This document shows positions 53,116-61,451 of a stretch of DNA of 64,000 nt, in pieces. The stretch covers positions 62,001 through 126,000 of the forward strand of contig JAFABI010000067.1 of NCBI GenBank assembly GCA_023426125.1. Reading direction: 5' to 3'. The notes beneath the pieces were generated by a model. It was not told the origin of the DNA. It saw only the letters and a list, made by a program, of their open reading frames with translations, and searched no databases. The number at the start of each line of letters is the position of its first letter. Positions within the stretch are counted from its first letter, which is position 1. The stretch is from Bacillota bacterium. Its GTDB lineage: Bacteria > Bacillota > Clostridia > Acetivibrionales > DTU013. A program made the translations under genes and the position numbers.

Positions 53116-54063
53116 ATGTCTAAAAGGAGAATTGGACAGGTGCATACGTATAGAGTAAAAAAAGCAAAAGCCGGAGGACGAAAAGCCTCACTGTTATTCA
53201 TGCTGCTTCCGGCGGTCGTCCTGGTATTTCTTTTCAACTACATACCAATTTACGGAATCGTAATTGCCTTCAAGGATTTCAGCCCTTTCCAGGGAATATT
53301 CAAAAGCCCGTGGGTAGGCTTCAAGTATTTTCACGCTTTTCTGACGGATTCCACCTTCTGGACAGTGATGAAAAATACGTTGATTATCAACTTTTATGAT
53401 GTTATTTTTGGTTTTACGGCGCCCATCCTCTTTGCCTTGCTTCTGAATGAAATGATGAACAGGCATGCAAAAAAAATCATCCAGACCATCTCCTATCTTC
53501 CGCATTTTTTATCCTGGGTGATCGTCGCGGGAATTTTTTATCAAATGCTGTCGCCGGGGCAGTCGGGAATAATCAACGGTTATCTTGTGAAATTTTTCGG
53601 GATCCAGCCGGTCTACTTTATGGCGGAGGAAAAGTATTTTGTGGCGATCACCGTTTTCGCTGAAATCTGGAAATCCGTGGGCTGGAGCGCTATTTTGTAT
53701 TTTGCTACCCTGGCGGGAATCGATCCGACGCTGTATGAGGTCTCCCATATCGACGGGGCAAGCCGCCCCAGACAGATCCTGCATATAACCCTTCCGGCGC
53801 TTGCCCCGGTGATTTCCCTGATGCTGGTCCTGAAAATTTCCACCATCTTCACCATCGGCTTCGAGAGGCTGTTTGTTCTTCAGAATTCGCTGGTGCTGTC
53901 GGTTTCCGAAGTGATAAGCACCTATGTTTACAGAAGCGGCCTTTTAAAATCCCAGTTCAGCTTTACCACTGCGATAGGCCTAACTCAGAGCGGTCTGGGA
54001 TTTCTGCTGCTGCTTGGGTGCAACAAGGTGTCCAGGAGATTGACGGGTACGGGTTTGTATTAA
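53116..54063 (+). CDS. Sugar ABC transporter permease (LplB type)
   Basis: A 315-residue CUT1 permease with six helices, the FNYIPIYGIVIAFKDFSPF start and the EAA loop HIDGASRPRQILHITLP. The first ATG is 53116, but AAAAGGAG lies just after it and a GTG at 53140 in frame would be well placed, so the true start may be 53140. The TAA stop codon is also the first base triplet of the family C element that follows. Its partner permease lies beyond that element. The ATPase must come from elsewhere. Confidence 0.9.
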   Translation: MSKRRIGQVHTYRVKKAKAGGRKASLLFMLLPAVVLVFLFNYIPIYGIVIAFKDFSPFQGIFKSPWVGFKYFHAFLTDSTFWTVMKNTLIINFYDVIFGFTAPILFALLLNEMMNRHAKKIIQTISYLPHFLSWVIVAGIFYQMLSPGQSGIINGYLVKFFGIQPVYFMAEEKYFVAITVFAEIWKSVGWSAILYFATLAGIDPTLYEVSHIDGASRPRQILHITLPALAPVISLMLVLKISTIFTIGFERLFVLQNSLVLSVSEVISTYVYRSGLLKSQFSFTTAIGLTQSGLGFLLLLGCNKVSRRLTGTGLY

Positions 54064-54179
54064 TACTACAGCGTAAACAACCGAATTATCCTTGCAGAAA
54101 TAACGCGTTAAGGCATTCGCGATTATTCCTGCAAGGCGCATAAATGCTCATTAATAATGAAGTTTACGCTGTAGTATTA
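54061..54179. mobile_element. Structured repeat family C, complete copy with 18-bp inverted ends
   Basis: TAATACTACAGCGTAAAC (54061-54078) is exactly inverted as GTTTACGCTGTAGTATTA (54162-54179). Inside, CCTTGCAGAAAT (54090-54101) pairs with ATTCCTGCAAGG (54124-54135) in the inverse orientation to 8143-8189. The layout is that of a small non-autonomous element; it splits the two permease genes of one operon. Confidence 0.8.
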
Positions 54180-54211
54180 GGAGAAATATTTTATGAGTAG
54201 GAGAACATCGA

Positions 54212-55099
54212 ATGATTGTATATAAGACCAAAGCCGGAACCGCCTTTAAAATTTTCAATTACTTCCTGATGATTGTTTTCTGCATGATGGTAATTTTCCC
54301 TTTTATCAATGTGATCGCCATCTCCTTCAGCAGTTCCGATGCCATCATCGCAGGGGATGTCAGGTTCCTTCCCGTTCAGTTTACCTGGGATGCCTATGAA
54401 TTTGTTTTTTCCAACCAGGCTCTGATCCGGGCCTTTTTTGTCACACTGTGCCTTACGGTGATATGCACCGTGTTGACAATGCTGATTACGCTGATTACCG
54501 GGTTTGCCCTGGCCAATAAATATACTCCCTGCAAAAAGCTTTTCATGACCTACTTTCTGGTTACCATGTATTTCAGCGGAGGCTTGATACCCTTTTACCT
54601 TACCGTAAACAAGCTGGGGCTTTATAACAGCTATCTTGCTCTAATACTGCCTTTTGTAACAAAGGTATTTTACATCATCATTTTCCGCAACAGCATTATG
54701 CAAACGCCGCAAGAACTTATTGACGCCGCCGAAATTGACGGAGCCGGTATGGCAAGAACACTGTTTGACGTGATTGCTCCCATCATCATGCCCATGATTG
54801 CGGCATTCACCATTTTCAGCGCGGTGGAGAACTGGAACCAGTGGTATGGAGTGCTGCTTTTTATACGCGACGAAAGCAAGTGGACGCTGCAGTACAAGGT
54901 CAGGGAGATCCTGACAAACCTGGATATCCTCCAGGATTTTATTTCCGGCAATTCCGCAGTGGGGATGGGGAACAATGTCCATGCCGACAATATTAAAATG
55001 GCCTCTCTTTTGATCAGTGTATTGCCGATTATTATCATATATCCCTTCCTGCAGAAATACTTCATGCATGGCATCATCGTCGGCGCCGTGAAAGGCTAG
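54212..55099 (+). CDS. Sugar ABC transporter permease (YtcP/LplC type)
   Basis: A 295-residue CUT1 permease with six helices, the FSSSDAIIAGDVRFLPVQFT segment, the EAA loop LIDAAEIDGAGMARTLFDVI and the terminus YPFLQKYFMHGIIVGAVKG. TAGGAGAAC precedes ATG 54212. It pairs with the LplB-type permease upstream, from which it is separated by the 119-bp family C element. The glycosidase-like gene follows after 28 nt. Confidence 0.93.
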   Translation: MIVYKTKAGTAFKIFNYFLMIVFCMMVIFPFINVIAISFSSSDAIIAGDVRFLPVQFTWDAYEFVFSNQALIRAFFVTLCLTVICTVLTMLITLITGFALANKYTPCKKLFMTYFLVTMYFSGGLIPFYLTVNKLGLYNSYLALILPFVTKVFYIIIFRNSIMQTPQELIDAAEIDGAGMARTLFDVIAPIIMPMIAAFTIFSAVENWNQWYGVLLFIRDESKWTLQYKVREILTNLDILQDFISGNSAVGMGNNVHADNIKMASLLISVLPIIIIYPFLQKYFMHGIIVGAVKG

Positions 55100-55127
55100 C
55101 CGCGGTAGAAAAATATCGGAGGTTACG

Positions 55128-57191
55128 ATGAAAAGTGAATTATGGCACCAAAAACCTTTGAGAATCGGAGCAATGCAGTGGAATCTGGGCGAGGACGCAT
55201 TTAAAGCCCCAGGAATCCTGAAAAACGGCGGGTTTAACACCGAGCAGCTGCTGCACATCATGGCGGCCGGTGATAATATAGGCCTGACCGTGTTTGACGA
55301 GGAAAGAGACGGGGAAAAGCTTTCTGAGTATATCCGCTTATCCGGGGAGAAAGGCATAAAAATAATCCTGTATTTTAACGCCCATATGGTGGATGCGGAC
55401 ACCTGCCGCGAAAACGGAGACTGGGCCCAGACCGACCGCTCCGGTAAGCCGTTGAGTGCATATCAGAAATTCATCCTTACCTGTGTAAACAGCGGCTGGC
55501 GAAACCAGTTCATGGATTCCGTAAAGACAGCTCTTGCTTATGGCATCGACGGAGTCTTCCTGGACGGTCCCATCTTTGGACGGGAGGCCTGCTATTGCAG
55601 CGCCTGTTCCAGGCTTTTTGAAAATAAATACCGGCATTCCTTACAAAGCGCCTCAGCCACTGAATTAAGAAATTTTAAAACGGAAAGCATAGCAGATTTT
55701 ATCCGTGATGTAAGAGGCGTGATCAAATCCGTCAATAGCGATGTCATACTCTATGCAAACAGCCACGGCCTCTCCGCCAATATAACCGGGTGCGATATCG
55801 ACGCCATCTACCCTTATGTGGATTTTCTGGGAACGGAAGGCGGATTTATGTTTTACGGGAATCCCAATGATATTTCCCTCTGGTATGGGAGCAAAAATGC
55901 AAAATATCTTGATGAAAAAGCAAAAGGAAAGCCTGCTGTGATCTTTGCAGCCGGAAATTCATGCCCCTGGACACGCTACATGCATACGCCGGAGGAAAGC
56001 CGCCTGTTGTTTGCCTCCGCCGTAGCCAATGGAGCCAATGTATGGTATGGCATCCATGGGACGCTGGAGATGCTTGATACTCCCGGAGGAAAGGCCGCAT
56101 ACGATTTCAACCGGTTTCTCGCGGCCAATGAAGAATATTATGAAGGAACGCACAAAATCCCGGACATGGCGCTTTTGTGGTCAAAGGCTACAATCAACGC
56201 ATTTCCGGGCAGCATCCAGAAGTCGGACTTCGTAGAGAAAGAAACGATAGAGACCCAATATTCCCTGGGGAATTATCTTAACGAATTTAACGGATTTTAT
56301 GAAATATTGACCAGAACCCATAGGCAATTTTCAATTATCGATGAAAAAATCCTGTTGGAAAAAGACCTTTCCGTATTCAAGACCCTGGTTTTGCCAAATG
56401 CTTGCTGCATGGGGGAGCAGGAGGCGGAAAAGATCAAGGACTACGTAAGTAACGGCGGAAATGTTATCGCGACAATCGGCACTTCTTTCTTTGACGGGGA
56501 CGGCAATGCCCGTCCTGCTCCCGCACTTGCCGATTTGTTCGGAATCACCGAGGTTGCGGACGTATTTAGTTATAACGCCGGCTGCAGCTATATAAAGCTG
56601 TCGGAAGGAACAGGGCTGACGGATGGGATGCCCTCCTCCGGCCTGACCGTAGGCTGCAGTATTTCCGTAAAATGCAGGTATGCCGGCGACACGGCCACGG
56701 CAGGCATCCAGTATATTCCGATGAACGGAGGCTATGACTTTTTCCCGTCGGAGAGCTTTCCCACAATTGTTATGCATTCCTTTGGAAAAGGCAAGGCAAT
56801 CTATGTTTCCGGAGGGCTGGGGGAAACTTACGGCAAATATTTGCCGGATGCATTGAAAACCCTTGTCAGAAATCTATTGTACTTAACCATGGAACCGGTT
56901 TTGGAAGTTGAAAACGCATATGAGTCTCTTGAAGTGGAAATGCGGATACAGCCCGAAAAGAAAAGGATACTGATACACTTTGTGAACTACACAGGCTGCA
57001 TGCAGCGCCCTATCAACAGAGTTATCCCATGCAGGGACATCACGATAAGATTAAAGATCAAGGAAAAGGCGGCAAGCGTCAAAACTGTCTATATGAAGCA
57101 GGATATCGGATTTGAGCAAAATGAGGGAGAAGTTTGTTTCAAGTTAGACGAGGTCGGCGAATATGAACTGGCTGTCGTTCAATTGGTGTAA
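55128..57191 (+). CDS. Glycoside hydrolase-like protein with trimerisation-type domain
   Basis: A 687-residue cytosolic protein (no signal peptide). Residues 1-330 resemble a (beta/alpha)8 barrel of the GHL or GH42-like sort: GIKIILYFNAHMVD, TCVNSGWRNQFMDSV, YGIDGVFLDGPIFGREACYC and DVILYANSHG. Residues 395-590 are like the glutamine-amidotransferase-fold domain of GH42 enzymes (LVLPNACCMGEQEAEKIKDY, SNGGNVIATIGTSFFDGDGN, GKAIYVSGGLGETYGKY). A C-terminal beta domain follows. Possible acids are E and D near the ends of strands, but no catalytic pair can be assigned. It closes the transporter operon and probably processes the imported sugar; the exact family is not known to me. Confidence 0.72.
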   Translation: MKSELWHQKPLRIGAMQWNLGEDAFKAPGILKNGGFNTEQLLHIMAAGDNIGLTVFDEERDGEKLSEYIRLSGEKGIKIILYFNAHMVDADTCRENGDWAQTDRSGKPLSAYQKFILTCVNSGWRNQFMDSVKTALAYGIDGVFLDGPIFGREACYCSACSRLFENKYRHSLQSASATELRNFKTESIADFIRDVRGVIKSVNSDVILYANSHGLSANITGCDIDAIYPYVDFLGTEGGFMFYGNPNDISLWYGSKNAKYLDEKAKGKPAVIFAAGNSCPWTRYMHTPEESRLLFASAVANGANVWYGIHGTLEMLDTPGGKAAYDFNRFLAANEEYYEGTHKIPDMALLWSKATINAFPGSIQKSDFVEKETIETQYSLGNYLNEFNGFYEILTRTHRQFSIIDEKILLEKDLSVFKTLVLPNACCMGEQEAEKIKDYVSNGGNVIATIGTSFFDGDGNARPAPALADLFGITEVADVFSYNAGCSYIKLSEGTGLTDGMPSSGLTVGCSISVKCRYAGDTATAGIQYIPMNGGYDFFPSESFPTIVMHSFGKGKAIYVSGGLGETYGKYLPDALKTLVRNLLYLTMEPVLEVENAYESLEVEMRIQPEKKRILIHFVNYTGCMQRPINRVIPCRDITIRLKIKEKAASVKTVYMKQDIGFEQNEGEVCFKLDEVGEYELAVVQLV

Positions 57192-57199
57192 AAAATGCA

Positions 57200-57229
57200 A
57201 AATACAGGGGGACGGTTCTACTGTATTTT
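57200..57229 (+). repeat. RAYT-type hairpin repeat
   Basis: AAAATACAG and CTGTATTTT form a perfect 9-bp stem around GGGGACGGTTCTA. Confidence 0.88.
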
Positions 57230-57307
57230 CGGAAACGTTGCTGATTGGTTTGAAGATTCTAATGGCCAAGACCTTTTGGTGGAATATATTGCTATTTTGG
57301 AAAACAT

Positions 57308-57365
57308 AAATACACAAGAACCGTCCCTCTGTATGCAAATACACAAGAACCGCCCCTGTGTATAT
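57308..57365 (-). repeat. Two adjacent RAYT-type hairpin repeats, inverted
   Basis: ACACAAGAACCGTCCCTCTG (57312-57331) has partly broken arms; the next, ATACACAAGAACCGCCCCTG (57339-57358), keeps a perfect ATACACA/TGTGTAT stem. Both are inverted against 57200. Confidence 0.82.
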
Positions 57366-57389
57366 GTACCCTTGCCGTGTGAATCGGAT

Positions 57390-57414
57390 GTAGGGGCGCG
57401 CATTGCGCATCCAC
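57390..57414. repeat. Short CATTG-type palindromic repeat (GCGC subtype)
   Basis: GTAGGGGCGCGCATTGCGCA then TCCAC. Confidence 0.85.
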
Positions 57415-57468
57415 TCGAATGCAATCTATGGCAGCAAATAATCTATGACCCTGTGTTACCTGCCTTGG

Positions 57469-57496
57469 GCGGACGGCCAATGGGCGTCCCCATAGG
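57469..57496. repeat. Short palindromic repeat (GGCC subtype, decayed)
   Basis: GCGGACGGCCAATGGGCGTC then CCCATAG; one arm shows changes. Confidence 0.65.
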
Positions 57497-57772
57497 AGCG
57501 CAGGCACCCTGCAAGGATTATTGCCAGTCAGCTCACATTCTTTTCTATATAGCGCAGGTCAAGGACCGTCCCCGGCTTGCGCTTTTTCTTATTTGCAGTT
57601 TAAAGATTCCTATGGATGGTATATTTCTATAAGGTGTTGACGTATCAATTACAGGAAAATATAATAAAATGTATTGCAGCAGAATAGAGGAAATAAAAGC
57701 TTTCTATAAATGCTGTAAGGAATTGTTTGCAAAAAGCAATGGGATCCGGTTCATTGCAGCCGGATAGGGTGG

Positions 57773-58396
57773 ATGATTTTGAAAAAAACGGAAAAGATTC
57801 GAACCTATTATGAATCAAAAATGGGTCAGGGATTGCCGGACTACGGCGTATTGGGATGGGAAAGCGAGAAAGCGCAACAGCTGCGGTTTGATATGCTGCT
57901 TAATGCCGTGTCGTTGGACGGCAAAGAGCTTCTGGATATAGGCTGCGGTATGGGGAATCTTCTGGAATACCTGAGCAGTAAGAAAATAGACGTTAAGTAT
58001 ACCGGGGTGGACATACTTGCCAGCATGATAGAGTATGCCCAGTGCAAAAGGCTGAATGGGGAATTCTGCTGTATTGATATCTTTGAGGATGACTCCTTTG
58101 ACAACCGGTCGTTTGATATCGTATATACCTCGGGTATATTTAATCTGAATCTTGGAAACAACCGGGAGTTTCTGCTGAAAGCATTAAAGAAGATGCTGGG
58201 ATTTGCGAAGGAAGCCGTAGTGTTCAACCTGCTCCACAAGGACTCGCCGGACAGGGAGGACAAATATTTTTATTACGATCCGGAAGAAGTGAGACAGTTG
58301 TTGAAGGGCTTTTCCGATATAGCGGAAATCGCTATAAAAGAGCAGTATTTGAAAAATGATTTTACAGTTGTCTGTTACAAGAAAGGATCGATATGA
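57773..58396 (+). CDS. SAM-dependent methyltransferase (class I)
   Basis: A 207-residue protein with the class I motif I LLDIGCGMGNLLEYLSS, acidic motif II VKYTGVDILASMIEYAQ, and FDIVYTSGIFNLNL near motif IV. The target is unknown. AGGGTGG lies too close to ATG 57773, so a TTG at 57779 could be the real start. It overlaps the DUF362 gene by 4 nt (ATGA), showing tight coupling. The operon lies behind a repeat-rich gap. Confidence 0.85.
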   Translation: MILKKTEKIRTYYESKMGQGLPDYGVLGWESEKAQQLRFDMLLNAVSLDGKELLDIGCGMGNLLEYLSSKKIDVKYTGVDILASMIEYAQCKRLNGEFCCIDIFEDDSFDNRSFDIVYTSGIFNLNLGNNREFLLKALKKMLGFAKEAVVFNLLHKDSPDREDKYFYYDPEEVRQLLKGFSDIAEIAIKEQYLKNDFTVVCYKKGSI

Positions 58397-59547
58397 GTAC
58401 CGTCATCGTTCAGGAATGCAAAAGCTACGAACTTGACAATGTCATTGCCAAAATAAATTCGGGCATTGAGCTGCTGGGAGGCTGGGATAGGTTTGTAAAG
58501 CCGGGAATGAAGGTGCTTTTGAAGGTCAATCTCCTTGGTCCGAAGCCTTCCGGGTCTGCTGCCATAACCAACAGCGAGTTTGTTAGAGCGGTTATCCGTA
58601 TCCTGGTGCAAAGGCAGTGCAAGGTCTGGGTTGGCGACAGCTCCGGCGGAGCAATTCCGGGAAGGGCAGTGACGGGGAAAAGCTTTGCGGTATCCGGCAT
58701 TGAGAAGGTTGCTGCGGAAGAAGGCGCCGAGATAAAGAATTTTGACCGCGAAGGAGTGGTGGAGGCTGGGAGGAAGGATAACTCCGGGGAAGTGCTGTTT
58801 CTGGCAAAACCCATGTTTGAAGCGGATATGGTAATAAACCTGCCGAAATTCAAAACCCATATGGTGGCGGCATATACGGGAGCCATCAAGAATTTGTACG
58901 GATGCATCCCCGGACTGAAAAAGGCCGAATATCACAAGTCGGCCCCAACCTCCGCCCAATTCGGAGAAGTGCTGGCAGACATAAATCAGGCGCTGAAGGT
59001 AGATTTGCACATCGTTGACGGAATTGTCGCCATGGATGGCCAGGGCCCGACGACTGGCAACCCCTACGCCGCCAATAAGATTTTGATAGGCACCGACGCT
59101 CTGGCACTTGACACCGTCGCCTGTAAAATGATTAATCTGAACATCGGGGAGATACCCTTCTATAAGGCGTCCATCGAAAGAAGGCTAGGCGAATATATGC
59201 TGGAAAGGATAAAGGTCGCGGGAGATTACTCCGCTCCGCCGGTTTTGCCGGGATTCAAACTGCCTTTTAAAATTACGAGAGGTAAGCTTCTGAACCTGAT
59301 GTCGGCCTTCATTAATTTTATGAAAGCGCGTCCGCAGGTGGATTTGCAGCAGTGCAAGCGGTGCAACGTATGCGTTGACAGCTGTCCTGTGAAAGCAATT
59401 GATAAGGAGTCCAAAAGGATTGACTATAAAAGATGCATTGAATGCATGTGCTGCCATGAGCTATGCATGTATAAAGCCGTTGAGCTGAAGAGGGTTAATT
59501 CCCTCGCGGCTTTCATTACCAGGCGTACCGGACGCACCGGACGCTGA
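58393..59547 (+). CDS. DUF362 protein with C-terminal 2[4Fe-4S] ferredoxin domain
   Basis: A 384-residue protein. Residues 1-300 are the DUF362 domain (PGMKVLLKVNLLGPKPSGSA, WVGDSSGGAIPG, MVINLPKFKTHMVAAYTGAI and KNLYGCIPG), and residues of about 315-365 hold two ferredoxin motifs, CKRCNVCVDSCP and CIECMCCHELC. DUF362/iron-sulfur proteins are common in anaerobes and some act in cofactor or amino-group chemistry; the role here is unclear. It overlaps the methyltransferase stop by 4 nt, so both probably share a pathway. Confidence 0.9.
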   Translation: MSTVIVQECKSYELDNVIAKINSGIELLGGWDRFVKPGMKVLLKVNLLGPKPSGSAAITNSEFVRAVIRILVQRQCKVWVGDSSGGAIPGRAVTGKSFAVSGIEKVAAEEGAEIKNFDREGVVEAGRKDNSGEVLFLAKPMFEADMVINLPKFKTHMVAAYTGAIKNLYGCIPGLKKAEYHKSAPTSAQFGEVLADINQALKVDLHIVDGIVAMDGQGPTTGNPYAANKILIGTDALALDTVACKMINLNIGEIPFYKASIERRLGEYMLERIKVAGDYSAPPVLPGFKLPFKITRGKLLNLMSAFINFMKARPQVDLQQCKRCNVCVDSCPVKAIDKESKRIDYKRCIECMCCHELCMYKAVELKRVNSLAAFITRRTGRTGR

Positions 59548-59553
59548 CGGATG

Positions 59554-59751
59554 TTAAATCCGAATATCGATGTTACCGCCCTTGTGTGGTGTGACCGAGC
59601 TTTCCATAATCTTTGCGGAAGCCTGCTGCATTCCCTGGAGAAGGCTGTCTACAGACTGTGCATCCTGATGCATGGCCTTTTTTAAATTGGACATGCTGAT
59701 GGCCTGCCGCAGGCTGCTAATATTTTGCTGAAGCATTGTGTTAATTTCCAT
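59554..59751 (-). CDS. YjfB-family putative motility protein
   Basis: A 65-residue protein with pattern INTMLQQNISSLRQAISMSN and NLKKAMHQDAQSVDSLLQGM, matching the YjfB family (putative motility protein) of Firmicutes. GGAG lies 7 nt before ATG 59751. An ATG four codons upstream is weaker. A perfect CGCCGCT/AGCGGCG hairpin (59766-59781) sits just upstream of the RBS on this strand. In Bacillus the homologue belongs to the flagellar sigma-D group, but no such promoter was confirmed here. It converges with the DUF362 gene with only 6 nt between stops. Confidence 0.82.
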   Translation of the reverse strand: MEINTMLQQNISSLRQAISMSNLKKAMHQDAQSVDSLLQGMQQASAKIMESSVTPHKGGNIDIRI

Positions 59752-59765
59752 GTTCGTCTCCATTT

Positions 59766-59781
59766 CGCCGCTCAAGCGGCG
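59766..59781 (-). promoter_or_regulatory. Hairpin in the YjfB leader
   Basis: CGCCGCT-CA-AGCGGCG, a perfect 7-bp stem, ends 4 nt before the GGAG of the gene. It may influence ribosome access or mark a small operator; evidence is positional only. Confidence 0.4.
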
Positions 59782-59927
59782 GCATAAAATTTTTGAGGTA
59801 CCGCTCATAACCTTTTGTATAAAGCCTTTCAAGCTCACTGCACTTCTTTGGCTTTCGTCCGGCTTTCTTACAACCCGTCTTCGACTATATTCTATCACAT
59901 TTTTAGCCATATGGAAATAAAAAAATA

Positions 59928-59957
59928 TGCGACAGGGGAGGTTCTTCACTGTCGCAC
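59928..59957 (+). repeat. RAYT-type hairpin repeat
   Basis: TGCGACAG and CTGTCGCA form a perfect 8-bp stem around GGGAGGTTCTTCA, where the core GGGACGGTTCT has lost one base. Confidence 0.8.
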
Positions 59958-60038
59958 ATGATGGAAAACATACTTTTATGCTCAGCTGTGCCACTCTGCG
60001 GCATGGGTATTGCGGGTGCAATGCAATGGATCGCCGAT

Positions 60039-61310
60039 TTATACAACCGATGCCAGCAGCAGAATGCCTTCGTTTTGTCTGTATATGGTTGGGAACTGGG
60101 TCATGGGGATCGGGTTTACGCCTCTTCCCACCTCGATAGTATAGCCGGGCCTTCCGAAGTCCTGTATGAACCAATCCTTATAGCCAGCATAAGCAGCTTC
60201 ACCGGTTCCCGGAATCACCTCGTAACCGCTTATTTGCCCAAATTGCCTTGCAATGGGAAGGGATTGCGGCGGCGCCATATTCTGGAACTGCCAGTAGATC
60301 ACTTCGCCCTGGGTATGGTAGGCTATTACAAGCCGGAAGTTATGCTGCCTTGTGAAATCATACATAGCCCTGGATTCCGGCTCCGATATGGGAGCATCGC
60401 CTCCGAAATCCCTGGGACCGGGCGAGGTTATTCCCAGCTCGATTTCCTCCTGCTTCTCCCTTTCCCACAAAGCCGGGTAGTTTAGATTCAGGTCCACACC
60501 CCGGATGTTTGCTTTCCAGACACTGGGGAGGGGTCTGCCGGTCCTGTTCAACCGTGCGGCCTCATTGTAGGCAGGATTTGTATAATTGGGCCAGTATGCT
60601 ACAAGATCCACTCCATCGGGGTTTACCATGGGAATAATGTACATGCTGGTCCGGTTGAAGATCGCATTCAGGTCATAGCCCTGCAGGCTTCTGCCTGAAG
60701 AGTAGGCCCTGGAAAAGTTTTCGACAAACTTCATCAGCAAGGGGGTACCGATTGCTTCGTTTGCATGGTGCGAGGCGTTGTAAGATACCTGGACATCTCC
60801 TCTCCCAAGCCTTATGTAGTAAATATTCTTCCCCATCACGCTTTTTCCGACGATCCCCGTCTCCAAAAACGGATACCGCACCTTCAAGCCCTGTATCTGC
60901 CGTTCCAGTATTCCATATGTGATATCGATATCGTCAAACACTACATCGATGCCGTACGGAACAATTATCCTTTGACCTACGTAAATCAAGTTGGGGTTTA
61001 TACCCGGGTTGGCCGTAATTATTGCGTTAAGGGTCGTATAATACCTTGTGGCAATATTGTAAAGCGTATCTCCGCTTCTTACCGTATAGGTGTCATAGCC
61101 TCTCAAAAACCTGTCAAATGCCGCCCAGGTAGCGGGGCCGACAACTCCGTCAGGAGTGAGGCCGTTGTTTCTCTGAAAAGCAATTACGGCCTGTTGGGTC
61201 GTTCTGCCGTAAACGCCGTCAACCCGTCCGGCATTATAGCCGATCCTGTTCAGCAAGCTTTGAACGAGCTTGACGTCGGGACCTGTAGAACCAATATTTA
61301 AAGTTGGCAT
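60039..61310 (-). CDS. Peptidoglycan-binding/LysM/M14 carboxypeptidase (gamma-D-Glu-mDAP type)
   Basis: A 423-residue cell wall peptidase. Residues 5-65 are a peptidoglycan-binding domain (VKLVQSLLNRIGYNAGRVDG), 73-118 a LysM motif (YTVRSGDTLYNIATRYYTTL), and 126-423 a zinc carboxypeptidase of family M14: the HxxE ligands H182/E185 in SHHANEAIG, a later H in IAYHTQGE and the catalytic Glu in GYTIEVGRG. It cuts gamma-D-glutamyl-diaminopimelate bonds in peptide stems. There is no signal peptide, so it may be released into or from the mother cell at sporulation, as for YqgT-like enzymes. GGAAGGTGCA precedes the start. Confidence 0.92.
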   Translation of the reverse strand: MPTLNIGSTGPDVKLVQSLLNRIGYNAGRVDGVYGRTTQQAVIAFQRNNGLTPDGVVGPATWAAFDRFLRGYDTYTVRSGDTLYNIATRYYTTLNAIITANPGINPNLIYVGQRIIVPYGIDVVFDDIDITYGILERQIQGLKVRYPFLETGIVGKSVMGKNIYYIRLGRGDVQVSYNASHHANEAIGTPLLMKFVENFSRAYSSGRSLQGYDLNAIFNRTSMYIIPMVNPDGVDLVAYWPNYTNPAYNEAARLNRTGRPLPSVWKANIRGVDLNLNYPALWEREKQEEIELGITSPGPRDFGGDAPISEPESRAMYDFTRQHNFRLVIAYHTQGEVIYWQFQNMAPPQSLPIARQFGQISGYEVIPGTGEAAYAGYKDWFIQDFGRPGYTIEVGRGVNPIPMTQFPTIYRQNEGILLLASVV

Positions 61311-61451
61311 AGTTGCACCTTCCCATCAACCATTTCAAAATCATAATATTCCTATTCTATTTTATTAATGGTGATGAAAAGTGTGACAGGGCGTTCATAC
61401 TTCGGCATTTATAACGCATTGATCTCCTGTAAACACCAATAGTGTCATTGC

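Larger units (their letters stand above)
57192..57772. other. Long intergenic region filled with repeats
   Basis: It holds three RAYT-type hairpins (57200, 57308, 57338), one GCGC-subtype palindrome (57390), one GGCC-like palindrome (57469) and a decayed ACCGTCCCC fragment (57567). An open frame at 57195-57632 is made of these repeats and is not a gene. The right part (57590-57772) shows nothing recognisable beyond the leader of the methyltransferase gene. Confidence 0.7.

Noticed and set aside
57195..57632. 145-codon frame after the glycosidase-like gene
   Set aside because: It consists mainly of three RAYT hairpins and two palindromic repeats, so it has no independent coding evidence.
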